Shown: positions 18,731-28,615, counted from the first letter of the stretch. The stretch: 64,000 nt of DNA from Sphingomonas folli (GCF_019429525.1 NZ_JAHXZL010000007.1:1-64000); one strand, 5' to 3'. Made by a program: numbers and translations. The notes: generated by a model from the letters alone, not told the origin.

Positions 18731-19564
18731 GGCGCTGTCAAAGCTGATGCACCTACAGCGACCGGCGGGGTAGGGGAGGGGCCATGCCCCGCCTCCGCAA
18801 GCCAGCCAGTCCGTTCCGCTACTTCAACTCCTCGCCCGAGGTGATCCGGCTGGTGGTGCTGATGTACGTTCGTTTCCCTATTTCGCTGCGGAACGTCGAA
18901 GACCTGCTGTTCGAGCGCGGGATCGACATCTGCCATGAGACGGTGAGGCTGTGGTGGAACAGGTTCGGTCCGCTGTTCGGGGGCGAGGTGCGGCGTCAGC
19001 GGGTGAGCCGCATGCGCGGCTTTCGGCATTGGCGCTGGCACCTGGACGAGATGTACGTGAAGCTCAACGGCGAGATGGTCTACCTGTGGCGAGCGGTGGA
19101 TCACGAGGGCGAGATCCTCTAAAGCTACGTCACCCGAACGCGCGACAAGAAGGCTGCGCTCGCCTTCATTAAGAAGGCGCTCAAGCGGCACGGCTCGCCC
19201 GAGGCGATCACCACCGACGGTCTGCGCTCCTAAGGTGCTGCTCTGACGGAGCTAGGCAGCCGCGAGAAGCAGGAGGTGGGTCGCTGGGCCAACAACCGGG
19301 TGGAGAACTCGCACCTGCCGTTCAGGCGACGAGAACGGGCGATGCTGCGGTTTCGGCAGATGCGAACGTTACAGAAGTTCGCCTCGGTCCACGCCAACGT
19401 CCACAACCACTTCAACCACGAACGCCATCTCGTCGACAGGCAGACCTACAAGCAGCGCCGCTCCGCGGCGCTGGCTGAGTGGCAGGCGCTCGCCAGCTGA
19501 TCTGTTGCCCGCAAAGCCCGAGGTGCATCGTGGAGAGACGAGTTCGCATTAGACTGACAGCACC
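18731..19564 (+). mobile_element. IS6-family insertion sequence, copy B (inactive)
   Basis: About 834 bp from GGCGCTGTCA (18731-18740) to TGACAGCACC (19555-19564). It is in the same orientation as copy A and highly similar in sequence. It carries a transposase with two internal stops. With copy A it brackets about 2.2 kb of cargo, giving an IS26-like composite layout. Confidence 0.85.
18784..19500 (+). pseudogene. IS6-family transposase, broken by two nonsense codons
   Basis: 239 codons counted through the stop, one more than copy A (an extra Val in IRLVVLMYV). In-frame TAA codons replace GAG at 19120-19122 and TAC at about 19231-19233. The position that is TAG in copy A is CAG here. The two copies were therefore inactivated by different mutations, and neither encodes a full DDE enzyme. 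Confidence 0.85.
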
Positions 19565-19933
19565 TCCGCTCGCTATCCTCCCGCTTCTGATGGGCTCGGT
19601 CCCGACAGACGGCTCTGTCGGATTCGACGCACCGGCGTGGGGCCATGAGCTCGCGCTCCGTACGGTCGCTTCGACAGTGCGCCATGTCGCGGGCCCTCGC
19701 CGACACGAGGTCCGGGGCCGGTGAGATCGATGCGCCTGGCTGCCACACAGCGACTCACCGGGTCGCGCCGGAGGGACAGGCCGCGAATAGGTCGCCGCGG
19801 GCGCACACGCTCGTTGGTCCGGGAACGACCGTCTGTCGAGGCGGTACGCGCGCGTCAGTGATGGCGTGGCGACGTGCGCCGGCCTAGGCTGGCGCGCGGC
19901 GCGGGTCGGCTCCGCCGAACGGCGGAGGATCAC
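19565..19933. other. Intergenic region without recognisable gene
   Basis: About 370 bp between IS6 copy B and the PQQ dehydrogenase. Short open frames on both strands have no recognisable domain and no ribosome-binding site. No remainder of the interrupted SDR was found here. The promoter of the dehydrogenase should lie in this stretch, but no clear -35/-10 pair could be assigned. Confidence 0.4.
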
Positions 19934-22069
19934 ATGGCAGCGCGCGCGGGAGAGCGAGTGAGGGCGACGGTCGTGCTCGCGGGGGCGCTGCTGCTGGGGA
20001 GCGGGACGGTGCCGCCGCGCGAGGCGGGCGCCGACTGGCCCTATTACCACGGCGATCCCGCCGCGACGCATTACTCCGCGCTGGACCAGATCACCGTTCG
20101 CAACGTCACGGGATTGGTGAAGGCCTGGGAATATGACAGCGGCGACGCCTTCGGCGAGGGCGGGTCGCAGTCGGACATGCAGGCCAACCCGCTCGTCGTC
20201 GACGGTCGCATGTACATCGTCACGCCCAAGGGCCGTCTGGTGGCGCTAGACGCCGCGACCGGGCGCGAGCTGTGGGCCTATGACCCGGCGCCCGCGCCGG
20301 TCGCCACACGCCAGCGGCTGCGGGGCGTATCCCTCTGGCGGGATGGCGATCAGCGCCGGATCCTGTTCACGTTCGGGCAGGAGCTGATCTCGGTCGACGC
20401 GCTGACCGGTCGGCCCGACCCGCGCTTCGGCCGCGACGGTCGCGTCGACCTGCGCGCTGGCTTCGGCAGGCCGCTCGCGCAGCTGACGGTCAACAACGTC
20501 ACGCCCGGGGCGGTGTTCGAGGACCTGATCATCATGGGTTCGACCGGCCATACGCCGGGCGACGTCCGCGCCTTCGACGTGCGCACCGGCGCGATCCGCT
20601 GGACCTTCCACACCATCCCGCACGACGGCGAGCCCGGCGCGGAGACCTGGCCGCGCGACGCCTGGAAGACCGAGATCGGCGCCAACGTCTGGGCCGGGCT
20701 GACCGTCGACGTCGCGCGCGGTCTGGTGTTCCTGCCCGTGGCCTCCAGCGGCATGGGCGACCGCGACTTCTACGGCCCGACCCGCGCGGGTGCCAACTTG
20801 TACGCCAACAGCCTGGTCGCGCTGGACGCGCGCACCGGGCGGCGGCGCTGGCACTTCCAGAGCGTCTACCACGATCTCTGGGACCGCGACTTCCCCGCGC
20901 AGCCGACGCTGGTAACGGTGCGCGGCGTGCCCGCGATCGCGCAGACCACCAAGTCGGGATGGGTCTACGTCTTCGACCGGCGCGACGGCCGCCCGCTGTA
21001 CCCGATCGAGGAGCGACCGGTCCCGCCCAGCGACATGCCCGGCGAGCGGGCGTGGCCGACCCAGCCGATGCCCACCGGGATCGCGCCCTTCGCGCGCCAG
21101 CGGCTCACGCCCGACATCGTGACGCGGCGGACGCCGGCGGCGCATGCCGCGGTGACGGCGCAGCTCGCCGGCCTGCGCAACCGCGGCCCGTTCGATCCGC
21201 CCAGCCGACAGGGCACGGTGCTGCTGCCCGGTATGGACGGCGGCGCCGAGTGGGGTGGGGCGGCCTACGATCCCGACAGCGGCCTGCTCTACGTCAACGC
21301 CAACGAGATGGCCTGGACGCTGCGGCTCAAGCCCCGCCCGGCGCGCACGGCGGGTAGCTCGGGCGCGGCGCTCTACGCCACCCATTGCGCCGCCTGCCAC
21401 GGCGCCGACCGCGCCGGCGACCCGCCGCAGGTGCCCGGACTGCGCGATGTCGGCGCGCGGCTCAGCGCGGTGCAGCTGGGGCACCAGATCACCCGGGGCG
21501 GCGGGCGCATGCCGGGGTTCGGCGCGACCCTGTCGTCGGCGCAGGTGGCGACGCTGGTGGGCTATCTGCGCGGCGACCGTGCCGCCGCGGCACCGCGCGG
21601 CAACGAGAGCGACGCCACCCCCGCCGCGGCGCCGGGCTTCGACGAGCCCTACGTCTTCGACGGCTACCATCGCCTGCTCGATCCCGACGGCTATCCCGCG
21701 CTGACGCCGCCCTGGGGCACTCTGTCGGCGCTCGACGTCAACACCGGGCGCTGGGTGTGGCGCGTGCCGCTCGGCCGCTATCCCGAGCTCGGCCCGGACG
21801 AGACGGGGAGCGAGAATTACGGCGGGGCGGTGGTCACCCGCGGGGGGCTGCTGTTCATCGCCGCGACCGTCTACGACCGTCGCTTCCGCGCCTATGACAA
21901 GCGCAGCGGCCAGCTGCTGTGGTCGACCGAACTGCCCGCCGCGGGGCTCGCGACGCCCGCGACGTACGCGGTCGATGGGCGGCAATATGTCGCGATCGCG
22001 GCGGGCGGCGGCAAGGATCAAAAGCGTCGGCCGGGCGGCTCGGTGATCGCCTTCGCGCTGCCGCGATGA
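19934..22069 (+). CDS. PQQ-dependent quinohaemoprotein dehydrogenase with cytochrome c domain
   Basis: 711 residues from the ATG at 19934, preceded by GGCGGAGGA; an ATG at 19874 is in frame but lacks this site. The signal peptide ends about residue 33. An eight-bladed PQQ propeller begins WPYYHGDPAATHYSAL and is interrupted by a c-type haem domain (about 475-560) with CAACH (C485, C488, H489) and a distal Met in GGRMPGFG. The propeller resumes with TPPWGTLSALDVNTG. It oxidises a sugar or alcohol in the periplasm and passes electrons to its own haem. The substrate cannot be read from sequence. It stands alone, just right of the decayed transposon. Confidence 0.88.
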   Translation: MAARAGERVRATVVLAGALLLGSGTVPPREAGADWPYYHGDPAATHYSALDQITVRNVTGLVKAWEYDSGDAFGEGGSQSDMQANPLVVDGRMYIVTPKGRLVALDAATGRELWAYDPAPAPVATRQRLRGVSLWRDGDQRRILFTFGQELISVDALTGRPDPRFGRDGRVDLRAGFGRPLAQLTVNNVTPGAVFEDLIIMGSTGHTPGDVRAFDVRTGAIRWTFHTIPHDGEPGAETWPRDAWKTEIGANVWAGLTVDVARGLVFLPVASSGMGDRDFYGPTRAGANLYANSLVALDARTGRRRWHFQSVYHDLWDRDFPAQPTLVTVRGVPAIAQTTKSGWVYVFDRRDGRPLYPIEERPVPPSDMPGERAWPTQPMPTGIAPFARQRLTPDIVTRRTPAAHAAVTAQLAGLRNRGPFDPPSRQGTVLLPGMDGGAEWGGAAYDPDSGLLYVNANEMAWTLRLKPRPARTAGSSGAALYATHCAACHGADRAGDPPQVPGLRDVGARLSAVQLGHQITRGGGRMPGFGATLSSAQVATLVGYLRGDRAAAAPRGNESDATPAAAPGFDEPYVFDGYHRLLDPDGYPALTPPWGTLSALDVNTGRWVWRVPLGRYPELGPDETGSENYGGAVVTRGGLLFIAATVYDRRFRAYDKRSGQLLWSTELPAAGLATPATYAVDGRQYVAIAAGGGKDQKRRPGGSVIAFALPR

Positions 22070-22164
22070 CCACGACGCCTGCCTCGCCGCCGACGTGACG
22101 TCCCGACGCGCCGCCGAGCGTCGGGCGGATATCCGGCCGCGGGGCATCGGACAGCGCGGTGTGC

Positions 22165-23223
22165 TCAGGCCGGCGGGTAAGCCGCCACCAACGCGTCATA
22201 TTGCCGTCGGCTGATGGCGATCATCGAGCCGTGTCGAAGCCCCGCGGGCATGGTGTAGCGATCCCAGGCGGGGACACCGGAGTTGCCGGACACCTGATAC
22301 CACGGGCCCGCGAGCCGCGGCGCCTTGGAGAGGCCGTAGCTCGTGCCGGCATATTGCTCGTAATAGAGCAGCCAGTCGCGGTCGTCGGGCGAGCGGATCA
22401 GCGTGGGCGCCTCGCGGAAATTGGGGCTGAGCGGCGGGCCCGGCGGCGCATAGCGCCCCGTGAGCGTGGGAGCGCAGCTGATCCGCACCGTCTTGCCCGT
22501 CGTCCACTCGTAAGACGGGTAGCGCTCGTCCTTGAACACGGCGCAGTACCCCGTCCCGGCGTCGTTCGGCACGACGAAGGTGTCGATCGTCGCCATCTCC
22601 CAGCCGAACAGCCGGCGCGGCGCCTCGCCGAGCCGCCGCAGGTCGGGGGAGGACACGTAGAGCGTGCGCTGGCTGGCCCAGTAGCGCTCCGGATCGTCGG
22701 GCGTGCCGGGAACGGTCGGGGTGTGCCAGGTGAGCAGGAAGCGGCGCGACGGCGCGTCGTAGAACAATTTGGGCGCGCCGATCCGCTGCATCGCGTGCGC
22801 CAGACCGGCGATGCCTTGGAGACGCGGCCGGTAGGTGCCGAACGGCGTCCAGCGCACCAGGTCGTCCGACACCCAGAAGCGGATCAGCGGGTCGTCGTCG
22901 CCGCGATTGCCGACGAGATAGTAGCGCCCGTCACCGCCGCGCGCGATCGAGGCATGGCCGTGATAGTCGCTCGATACGGGCGCGCCGCGATTGAGCTGCT
23001 GCCAGTGTAGCCCGTCGCGGCTGACGGAATAATGGAGCACGCCGTAGCGCTCCTTGGTCATGTGCGCGAACAGATAGGCGCGATCGGGCGCCACATACGG
23101 GGTCTCGGGTGCGCCGGGCGGCACGGTCGTCGTCTGCGCCGCCGCGGGCGCGGCCATGCCGGTCACCGCGGCGGAGGCGAGGAGCAGGCGTGCGAGCGCG
23201 CGCCGTGAGCGTGATCGTCCCAT
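22165..23223 (-). CDS. GH43-like five-bladed beta-propeller glycosidase, secreted
   Basis: 352 residues with a signal peptide (MGRSRSRRALARLLLAS to about residue 30). Repeated propeller strands of GH43/GH32 type are seen, such as YLFAHMTKERYGVLHYSVS, DGLHWQQL, GRYYLVGNRG, VRWTPFG and the putative acid Glu in FREAPTLIRS. No classical subfamily signature was recognised, so linkage specificity is open. It is separated by about 50 bp from the TBDR gene 23277-26060 upstream on the same strand, so it probably belongs to that receptor's operon, next to a second GH43-type gene. Confidence 0.65.
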   Translation of the reverse strand: MGRSRSRRALARLLLASAAVTGMAAPAAAQTTTVPPGAPETPYVAPDRAYLFAHMTKERYGVLHYSVSRDGLHWQQLNRGAPVSSDYHGHASIARGGDGRYYLVGNRGDDDPLIRFWVSDDLVRWTPFGTYRPRLQGIAGLAHAMQRIGAPKLFYDAPSRRFLLTWHTPTVPGTPDDPERYWASQRTLYVSSPDLRRLGEAPRRLFGWEMATIDTFVVPNDAGTGYCAVFKDERYPSYEWTTGKTVRISCAPTLTGRYAPPGPPLSPNFREAPTLIRSPDDRDWLLYYEQYAGTSYGLSKAPRLAGPWYQVSGNSGVPAWDRYTMPAGLRHGSMIAISRRQYDALVAAYPPA

Positions 23224-23276
23224 ATCGTCTCTCCCGGCGCGGGTCCGCTGAGAACCCGTCGTCGCGGCCCGTTACC

Positions 23277-26060
23277 TCAGAAACGGAATCGCACGCCCAG
23301 CGAATAGGCCCGCTCGATGTACAACACCTGCCGCGTGAAGCTGTCACCCGTGTCGAATTGGCGATAGCGCTGCAGTGGGTTGCCGAGGAGATTGACGATG
23401 TCGAACGCCAGGGTGACGTTCGGCAGCGGGGTCACCGACGTCGAGAGATCGAGCTGGCCGCGGCCTTTCTCGATCACGGCATGCGCGGTGGGGTCGAGCG
23501 CTTCCAGGCTGTAGAGTTGCACGAACTTCGACCGGTAATTGTACGCGAGCCGGGCCGAGAACTGCGGCCGTTCGTAGAGCGCCACGACATTGTACGCCCA
23601 CTTCGAGACGCCGGGGAACACCTGCTTCTCGTCGTTCAGAGTGGCCGCGAAATTGGGCTGGAGATCGCCTTTCGCATCGATGAAGGTGCCGTTGGCCTGG
23701 ACGCCGAAACCTTTCGCCCAATCGGGTAGGCCGTCGATGTCGAGGAAGCTGGTGAACTGGACCTCGGCGCCCTGCAGGCGGGTCTGGCCCAGGTTGACCG
23801 GGCGCGCGATCCGAAGCCCCGGCGCCGACCGATCGTCGACCGTCGCCAGAAAGCCTTCCGCGTCATGCCGGAAGATCGCGGCCGTGAACGAGCCCGTGCG
23901 CGAGAAGTAATATTCCAGGCTCGCGTCATAGTTGTTCGACGTGAGCGGCGTGAGATCGGGGTTGCCGGCCGAGCCGCCGCGACGGAGCCGCTCGACGCAG
24001 ACCTCGGTCGTGGGATCGGTCAGGCAGGGGTCCCCGGGGGCCAGCACCACCGGCTGGCCGAGCGAGGTGTTCGGGCGCAGGTCGAAGAAGTTGGGCCGGG
24101 TACGCGTCTGTGTGTAAGCCAGGCGCAGCTGCAACTTGTCCGTGAAGGCGAAGCGCCCGCTCACGTTGGGCAGATAGTCGGTATATTCGTTCTCGGCGGC
24201 GATCGGCGGGAAGGTGACCGCGCCGCCGGTGTCCTCGACGCGGGAGAAGCCGCTGATCCGCGTCTTGGTCTTGATCGCGCGCAGGCCCACCAGGCCGTCC
24301 ACGATCATACTGCCCAGGTCGAAGCCGTATTTGATCTGGCCATAGGCCGCGTAGGACTTCTCGTTGGCGCGGAAATTGTCGGGCGGGTTGAAGGGCGGCG
24401 TGCCGGCGGGGACGCCGTAGAAGCTGCGGAGCCCGACCAGATTGTCGCGGATGCTGTCGCGCGTGAGCGCGGCATAGGCCTTGTTGCGCTGGACGTCGTT
24501 GTACGTGAAGCCGGGCAGGCTGACCCTCACGTCCGCGCCGGGCAGCGCGGTGAGCGGGATCCCGGCCGGTTCGTTGTTGATGTAGAGGTTGCCGAAGTCG
24601 CGCGCGGCGTCGCGGTCGGCGTAGCGCACACCGACCTGCAGCCGTTTGAGAAAACCGAGGTCGAGATCGTAGGACAGGTCGGTGCGCGCCTGCCAGTCCT
24701 TGCCGCTCACCACGGTCAGCTCCTGGTAGAGGCCGCGACTGATGAAGCTCGCCGGATCGGTGATATCGAAGTCGACGAACGTCTGCGTCGGCCCACCATC
24801 TCGCGACGCCTCGAACGCGACGGAGCGGACCGGCGAACGCGCCGCGGCATAGTCGACGTTGACCAGGTTGGCGGTATAGGTGCTGTCGGTGTAAGCGACG
24901 TCGGCCGAGATCTGCAGTCGATCCTTCTTCCAGGTCGCGCCGAGGCCGCCCTGATAGGTGTCCGTTTTGCCGTTGAACGAGCCGGTATAGCCCTCGGGTC
25001 GCAACGCGCCGCTGACCGTCGCCGTCGCGATCTTATCGGTGCCGGAGATCGTCGTCACGTCGGACAGTCTCACGCCATCACCGAAGATCGGGATGAACAT
25101 CCAACGGTTATAGTCTTTCGAGCGGAAGCCCTGGTAGAGACCGTCGGCGTAGATCTCCAGCTCCGGCGTCGGCCGCCATTGGAACGCGGCATTGGCGGAG
25201 GGGCGGTAGCGATTGCCGTAGCCGAGGAAGTTGCCCTGCGCGTCGGGGTAGCGCAGGCCGCTCTGCGCGCCGGGCGCGTTGGTGGCGTCGGTGGTGGCGA
25301 TGACCAGCGACTGCTCACGCGTCGAATCGAGGAAATTGACGCCGACGTACGAGGCATTCAGCAGCAGGCCCATCTCCCCGAGGCCGGTGTCCCACCGATC
25401 GCTGATCAGCAGATTGCCGTTCGGCACGATCTTCTCGGACTGCTGCGACAGCACGCCGTTGAGCGAGCCGGAGAGTTCGAAGCCGTCGAAGTCGAAGGGG
25501 CGGCGGCCGCGCACGTTGATCGCGCCCGCGATCCCGCCTTCCACCTGATCGGCGAGACCGGACTTATAGACCTCCAGCGCGGCGACCGTGCCGGCGGGGA
25601 AGTCCTGGATCTGCACGTAGCGCCCCTCGGCGGTGAAGATCTGGCGCCCGTTGTAGGTCGTGGTCAGGTCGGGAAGGCCACGCACCGTCACGCCGGCCGA
25701 CTCGCCCCCGCCGCGCGTCACCGCGACGCCCGCGACTCGCTGCAGCGCCGACGAGGCGAAGGTGTCGGGTAGCTTGCCGATGTCCTGCGCGACGATCGCG
25801 TCCACGATCCCGTCCGAGGTGCGCTTGATCGCCTGGGCGGACTCGAGGCTGCGCCGTAGGCCGGAGACGACGATGTCGTCGCCCGCCGCCGCCTCGTCGG
25901 GCTGCGCCGGGTCCGTCAGCTGGACCTGATCGGGACCGGCTGTGCCGGTCTCGGTCGTACCGGCGCCCACCGCGGGCGCCTGGACGTTCTGCGCTTGTGC
26001 CACCGGCGCGCCGATCAGCAACGCTGTCAGCGACACGCCGGCTCTCCAGGTCGTTCCCAT
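23277..26060 (-). CDS. TonB-dependent receptor, carbohydrate type
   Basis: 927 residues from the ATG at 26060, where GGGGAGG lies 7 nt upstream; the frame continues upstream without a better start. The signal peptide ends at PVAQAQN. The linker is followed by DDIVVSGLRRSLESAQAIKR and the plug motif AQDIGKLPDTFASSALQRVAG. The barrel ends YSLGVRFRF. This is the TonB-Xanth-Caul family. It is head of an apparent operon with the GH43-like gene at 22165-23223. Neighbouring arabinan-active enzymes suggest an arabino-oligosaccharide ligand, which is inference. Confidence 0.92.
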   Translation of the reverse strand: MGTTWRAGVSLTALLIGAPVAQAQNVQAPAVGAGTTETGTAGPDQVQLTDPAQPDEAAAGDDIVVSGLRRSLESAQAIKRTSDGIVDAIVAQDIGKLPDTFASSALQRVAGVAVTRGGGESAGVTVRGLPDLTTTYNGRQIFTAEGRYVQIQDFPAGTVAALEVYKSGLADQVEGGIAGAINVRGRRPFDFDGFELSGSLNGVLSQQSEKIVPNGNLLISDRWDTGLGEMGLLLNASYVGVNFLDSTREQSLVIATTDATNAPGAQSGLRYPDAQGNFLGYGNRYRPSANAAFQWRPTPELEIYADGLYQGFRSKDYNRWMFIPIFGDGVRLSDVTTISGTDKIATATVSGALRPEGYTGSFNGKTDTYQGGLGATWKKDRLQISADVAYTDSTYTANLVNVDYAAARSPVRSVAFEASRDGGPTQTFVDFDITDPASFISRGLYQELTVVSGKDWQARTDLSYDLDLGFLKRLQVGVRYADRDAARDFGNLYINNEPAGIPLTALPGADVRVSLPGFTYNDVQRNKAYAALTRDSIRDNLVGLRSFYGVPAGTPPFNPPDNFRANEKSYAAYGQIKYGFDLGSMIVDGLVGLRAIKTKTRISGFSRVEDTGGAVTFPPIAAENEYTDYLPNVSGRFAFTDKLQLRLAYTQTRTRPNFFDLRPNTSLGQPVVLAPGDPCLTDPTTEVCVERLRRGGSAGNPDLTPLTSNNYDASLEYYFSRTGSFTAAIFRHDAEGFLATVDDRSAPGLRIARPVNLGQTRLQGAEVQFTSFLDIDGLPDWAKGFGVQANGTFIDAKGDLQPNFAATLNDEKQVFPGVSKWAYNVVALYERPQFSARLAYNYRSKFVQLYSLEALDPTAHAVIEKGRGQLDLSTSVTPLPNVTLAFDIVNLLGNPLQRYRQFDTGDSFTRQVLYIERAYSLGVRFRF

Positions 26061-26291
26061 CGTCCATCCTCCCCAGGATCTGTCGGCCGAGCGCTCGCCC
26101 GCGTCCTCTGCGGATGTGTCACGCGACCGCGGCAAAAATGCAACGCTTTATGTCGCATTTGTAACACTTTAGTGATCTGGAGCATGGTGTTGAGGTGCTG
26201 GCACGCGGCTGGCGTCGGGCTCGGCCGAACGATACCGCCGGCGTAGGAACAGGCGGTTGCGTCGTGTCGGCTGGCGGTACACGCTCGAGCG

Positions 26292-26726
26292 ATGATCGGT
26301 CTGCTCGCCCTCGCCCTCGTCGCACAACCCGACACGACTGTCCCACCCCGAATGGAGTCTGGCGCGTGGGACGTGACGTCGAGGATCGTCGACATCAGTG
26401 TGCCGGGCTTGCCCGGGTTCCTCGCCCGCATGGCGCGCGGCAAGAGCAAAGCGGAGCACAAACGGGTTGTGCCGGGCCAGGGCGTCGAGACGCTCCTCGC
26501 GCCCGATCCGAAGGCACAATGCCGGGTCGAGAGCCAACGTGTCGCGGACGGGCGCTACGCCCAGACGCTCGCCTGCCCACAGAAGAAAGGCACGCCCCTG
26601 CAGATCGTCCGCTCTGGCAGCTATGACGTGACGGGTTTCGCCGGTCAGGCGATCGTCACCGGCACGACGCCGAGAGGGGCACTGCGCATCGTCCTGGACC
26701 AGCGGGCGAGCAGGGTGGGCGCTTAG
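26292..26726 (+). CDS. DUF3617-like secreted protein
   Basis: 144 residues, short N-terminal hydrophobic stretch. The pattern ESGAWDVTSRIVDISVPGLP, followed by an isolated Cys in AQCRVES and a second in LACPQKK, resembles the DUF3617 family common in sphingomonads. The protein ends RASRVGA without the usual terminal Cys. It is divergent from the TBDR at 23277-26060. Role unknown. Confidence 0.55.
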   Translation: MIGLLALALVAQPDTTVPPRMESGAWDVTSRIVDISVPGLPGFLARMARGKSKAEHKRVVPGQGVETLLAPDPKAQCRVESQRVADGRYAQTLACPQKKGTPLQIVRSGSYDVTGFAGQAIVTGTTPRGALRIVLDQRASRVGA

Positions 26727-26798
26727 CCGCTGCGCGGCTCGGCGCCTGCCCGCTGGGCATGCTGATGCCGCTGACGGACAGCGCCCCCGCCGGCAGCG

Positions 26799-27845
26799 TC
26801 AGCCGCGCGGCAGCGGCCCGTTCGCGACCGGCGGGTCGAACAGCGGCGTGCCGTTCGCGGCGAAGCGGATCGGCTGGACGCGGGTGTGACGATTGGGATC
26901 GAACAGCGGGTCGCCCTTGATCACCTCATAGTCGCGCGCGTGGAACACCAGCATGTCCCGGCCGCGCTCGTCCACCGTGAAGCTGTTGTGTCCCGGGCCG
27001 AAGACCCTGTGTTCGCGCGACGTCTTCAGCACCGGCACCGGCGACTTGGCCCAGCTGCGCGGGTCCATGATGTCGGCGTCGTCGCGCGCGGTGAGCATCC
27101 CCATGCAGTAGCGGGCGTCGGTCGCGCTGGCCGAATAGGTCATGTACAGATGCCCGTTGCGGGCCAGCAGCGCGGGCGCCTCGTTGACCTTGAAGCCGCG
27201 GATCTCCCAGTCGAGTTCGGGCATCGACAGTCGCGCTGGCTTGGCCGCGAGCGTCAGCGGCGTCCTCAGCGGCGCCAGATACAGGTTCGAGTTGGTCTCG
27301 ATGCCCGGCTCGCGCTGTGCCCAGGCGAGATACCGCGTGCCGCGATGGACGAAACTGGTCGAATCGAGGTTGAAACTGTCCCACGGCGTCTCGAGCTGGC
27401 CCAGCACCGTCCACCGGCCCGTCATCGGATCGGCACCGTCACACACGATCGCGTAGGTGCGGATGCGGAAGACGTCCTCGCCCCCGCCGCTCGGGCCGGC
27501 GGCGAAATACATGATCCACTTGCCATCGATCAGGTGCAGCTCGGGCGCCCAGAGGAAGCCGGACATCGGTCCGCTCTTCTCGTGCCGCCACAGCACGCGC
27601 TCGGCGGCGGCCGAGAGGCCGGCGAGCGTGCGCGCGCGGCGCAGCACCAGCCGGTCGTACTCGGGCACCGAGCCGGTCATGTAATACCAGCCGTCGGTGT
27701 GCCGGAACACCTGCGCGTCCGCGCGCTGCCGCACCAGAGGGTTGACGATCGTGCCCGCCCCGGCGCGTCGACGCTGTGCCAGCGCGGGCATCGCCGCGAT
27801 GCTGACGCCGCCCGCCAGCACGAGGCGCCGGGTGAGTGTGCCCAT
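26799..27845 (-). CDS. GH43 family glycoside hydrolase (arabinosidase/xylosidase type)
   Basis: 348 residues. The N-terminus has a twin-arginine-like signal (MGTLTRRLVLAGG to about residue 23). GH43 triad candidates are D43 (RADAQVF), D161 (NLDSTSFV) and E222 (FKVNEAPALL), with WAPELH at about 100. The C-terminal GPGHNSF and FHARDYEV are common in alpha-L-arabinofuranosidase/beta-xylosidase GH43 enzymes. It probably trims side chains of arabinan or arabinoxylan in the periplasm. It is on the same strand as the TBDR downstream but separated from it by the DUF3617-like gene. The start at 27845 gives the natural signal peptide. Confidence 0.85.
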   Translation of the reverse strand: MGTLTRRLVLAGGVSIAAMPALAQRRRAGAGTIVNPLVRQRADAQVFRHTDGWYYMTGSVPEYDRLVLRRARTLAGLSAAAERVLWRHEKSGPMSGFLWAPELHLIDGKWIMYFAAGPSGGGEDVFRIRTYAIVCDGADPMTGRWTVLGQLETPWDSFNLDSTSFVHRGTRYLAWAQREPGIETNSNLYLAPLRTPLTLAAKPARLSMPELDWEIRGFKVNEAPALLARNGHLYMTYSASATDARYCMGMLTARDDADIMDPRSWAKSPVPVLKTSREHRVFGPGHNSFTVDERGRDMLVFHARDYEVIKGDPLFDPNRHTRVQPIRFAANGTPLFDPPVANGPLPRG

Positions 27846-27853
27846 CGACCCGC

Positions 27854-28117
27854 TCACGGCAGGGTCGGCATCACGGCCGACGCGGCCCGCAACGAGATCG
27901 CCCGCTCCGGGTCGGCCGCGGCAAGTATCGCGTGAGCTGGGCCGGCCTGGCCCTTCGCGGGCGTGCTGACCGCAGGCTGCGCGACATCCGGCATGGACGC
28001 GAGCGTCTCCGGGATCAGCGCGCCCCAAAGCGGGGAAAGTTGCTGCTTCACCTCATCCCTCTTCGATCCAGGCGAGTGTCTGAGCGCACTCGCTTCTCGA
28101 CCGGAATACTCATACAT
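27854..28117 (-). CDS. Small hypothetical ORF upstream of GH43 gene
   Basis: 87 codons starting MYEYSGREASALRHSPGSKR and ending 8 bp before the GH43 start, a spacing that would allow translational coupling. No domain, signal peptide or strong ribosome-binding site was recognised. It could be a decayed gene end or non-coding leader. Reported because it is the only plausible frame in a gap of about 770 bp. Confidence 0.2.
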   Translation of the reverse strand: MYEYSGREASALRHSPGSKRDEVKQQLSPLWGALIPETLASMPDVAQPAVSTPAKGQAGPAHAILAAADPERAISLRAASAVMPTLP

Positions 28118-28615
28118 TAGGTCGAAAACAACGATTTTCGGCGTGATCGTGCGCGATCCACGGTGCCCGACGGCGATGACCGTCGTCACGCGACGATCAG
28201 TGATCCGGAGGTCGTGTCGCCGAAGCGCGCGACAGGAAGCGCCGTGCGGCCACGTCCGACGGCCCCGCTTCGGCCGAGCGGTCCGGACCGAACCCGGTCG
28301 CTGGCGTGGAGGTCCGTGGGTCCGACGCGCGCCGCGCGTCGACGCGCCGTGCGTCGAGAGGGGCACCGCCTCAGCCTTCTCGTGCCTTCCCCAGCGCGCC
28401 GCATCTCAGACATATGAGCGAGGCGCGGCTCGGTCGCCGCCCAGCCGGGGGCGAAGGCTCCTCCGGCCTAGGTGTGCCGCCGCCGTCTACATCGGGACGC
28501 AGATCGATCCGAGCAGCCCGACATTGAGACCGCACATGCCTCTTGCTGCTGCTTCTACTCCGGTGTAATGTAGGACAAATATTCGCCGGATCAGCGGCGT
28601 TCGGGGAGAGGGTTG
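28118..28615. other. Intergenic region upstream of TBDR
   Basis: About 500 bp holding the divergent promoters of the GH43 gene and the TBDR at 28616. An AT-richer patch at about 28560-28590 (TGTAATGTAGGACAAATATTC) lies where the TBDR promoter would be expected. Open frames here look like GC-driven shadows. Confidence 0.35.

Noticed and set aside
15616-19572. Target-site duplications for the IS6 copies or the composite
   Set aside because: The 8-bp flanks compared (TCTTCAAG, ACTCGAAG, GTCACAAT, TCCGCTCG) do not match in any pairing, so none is reported.
20246-22147. Very long minus-strand open frame opposite the PQQ dehydrogenase
   Set aside because: Arg/Ala/Gly-rich translation typical of the antisense of a GC-rich gene; the plus-strand protein has clear domains.
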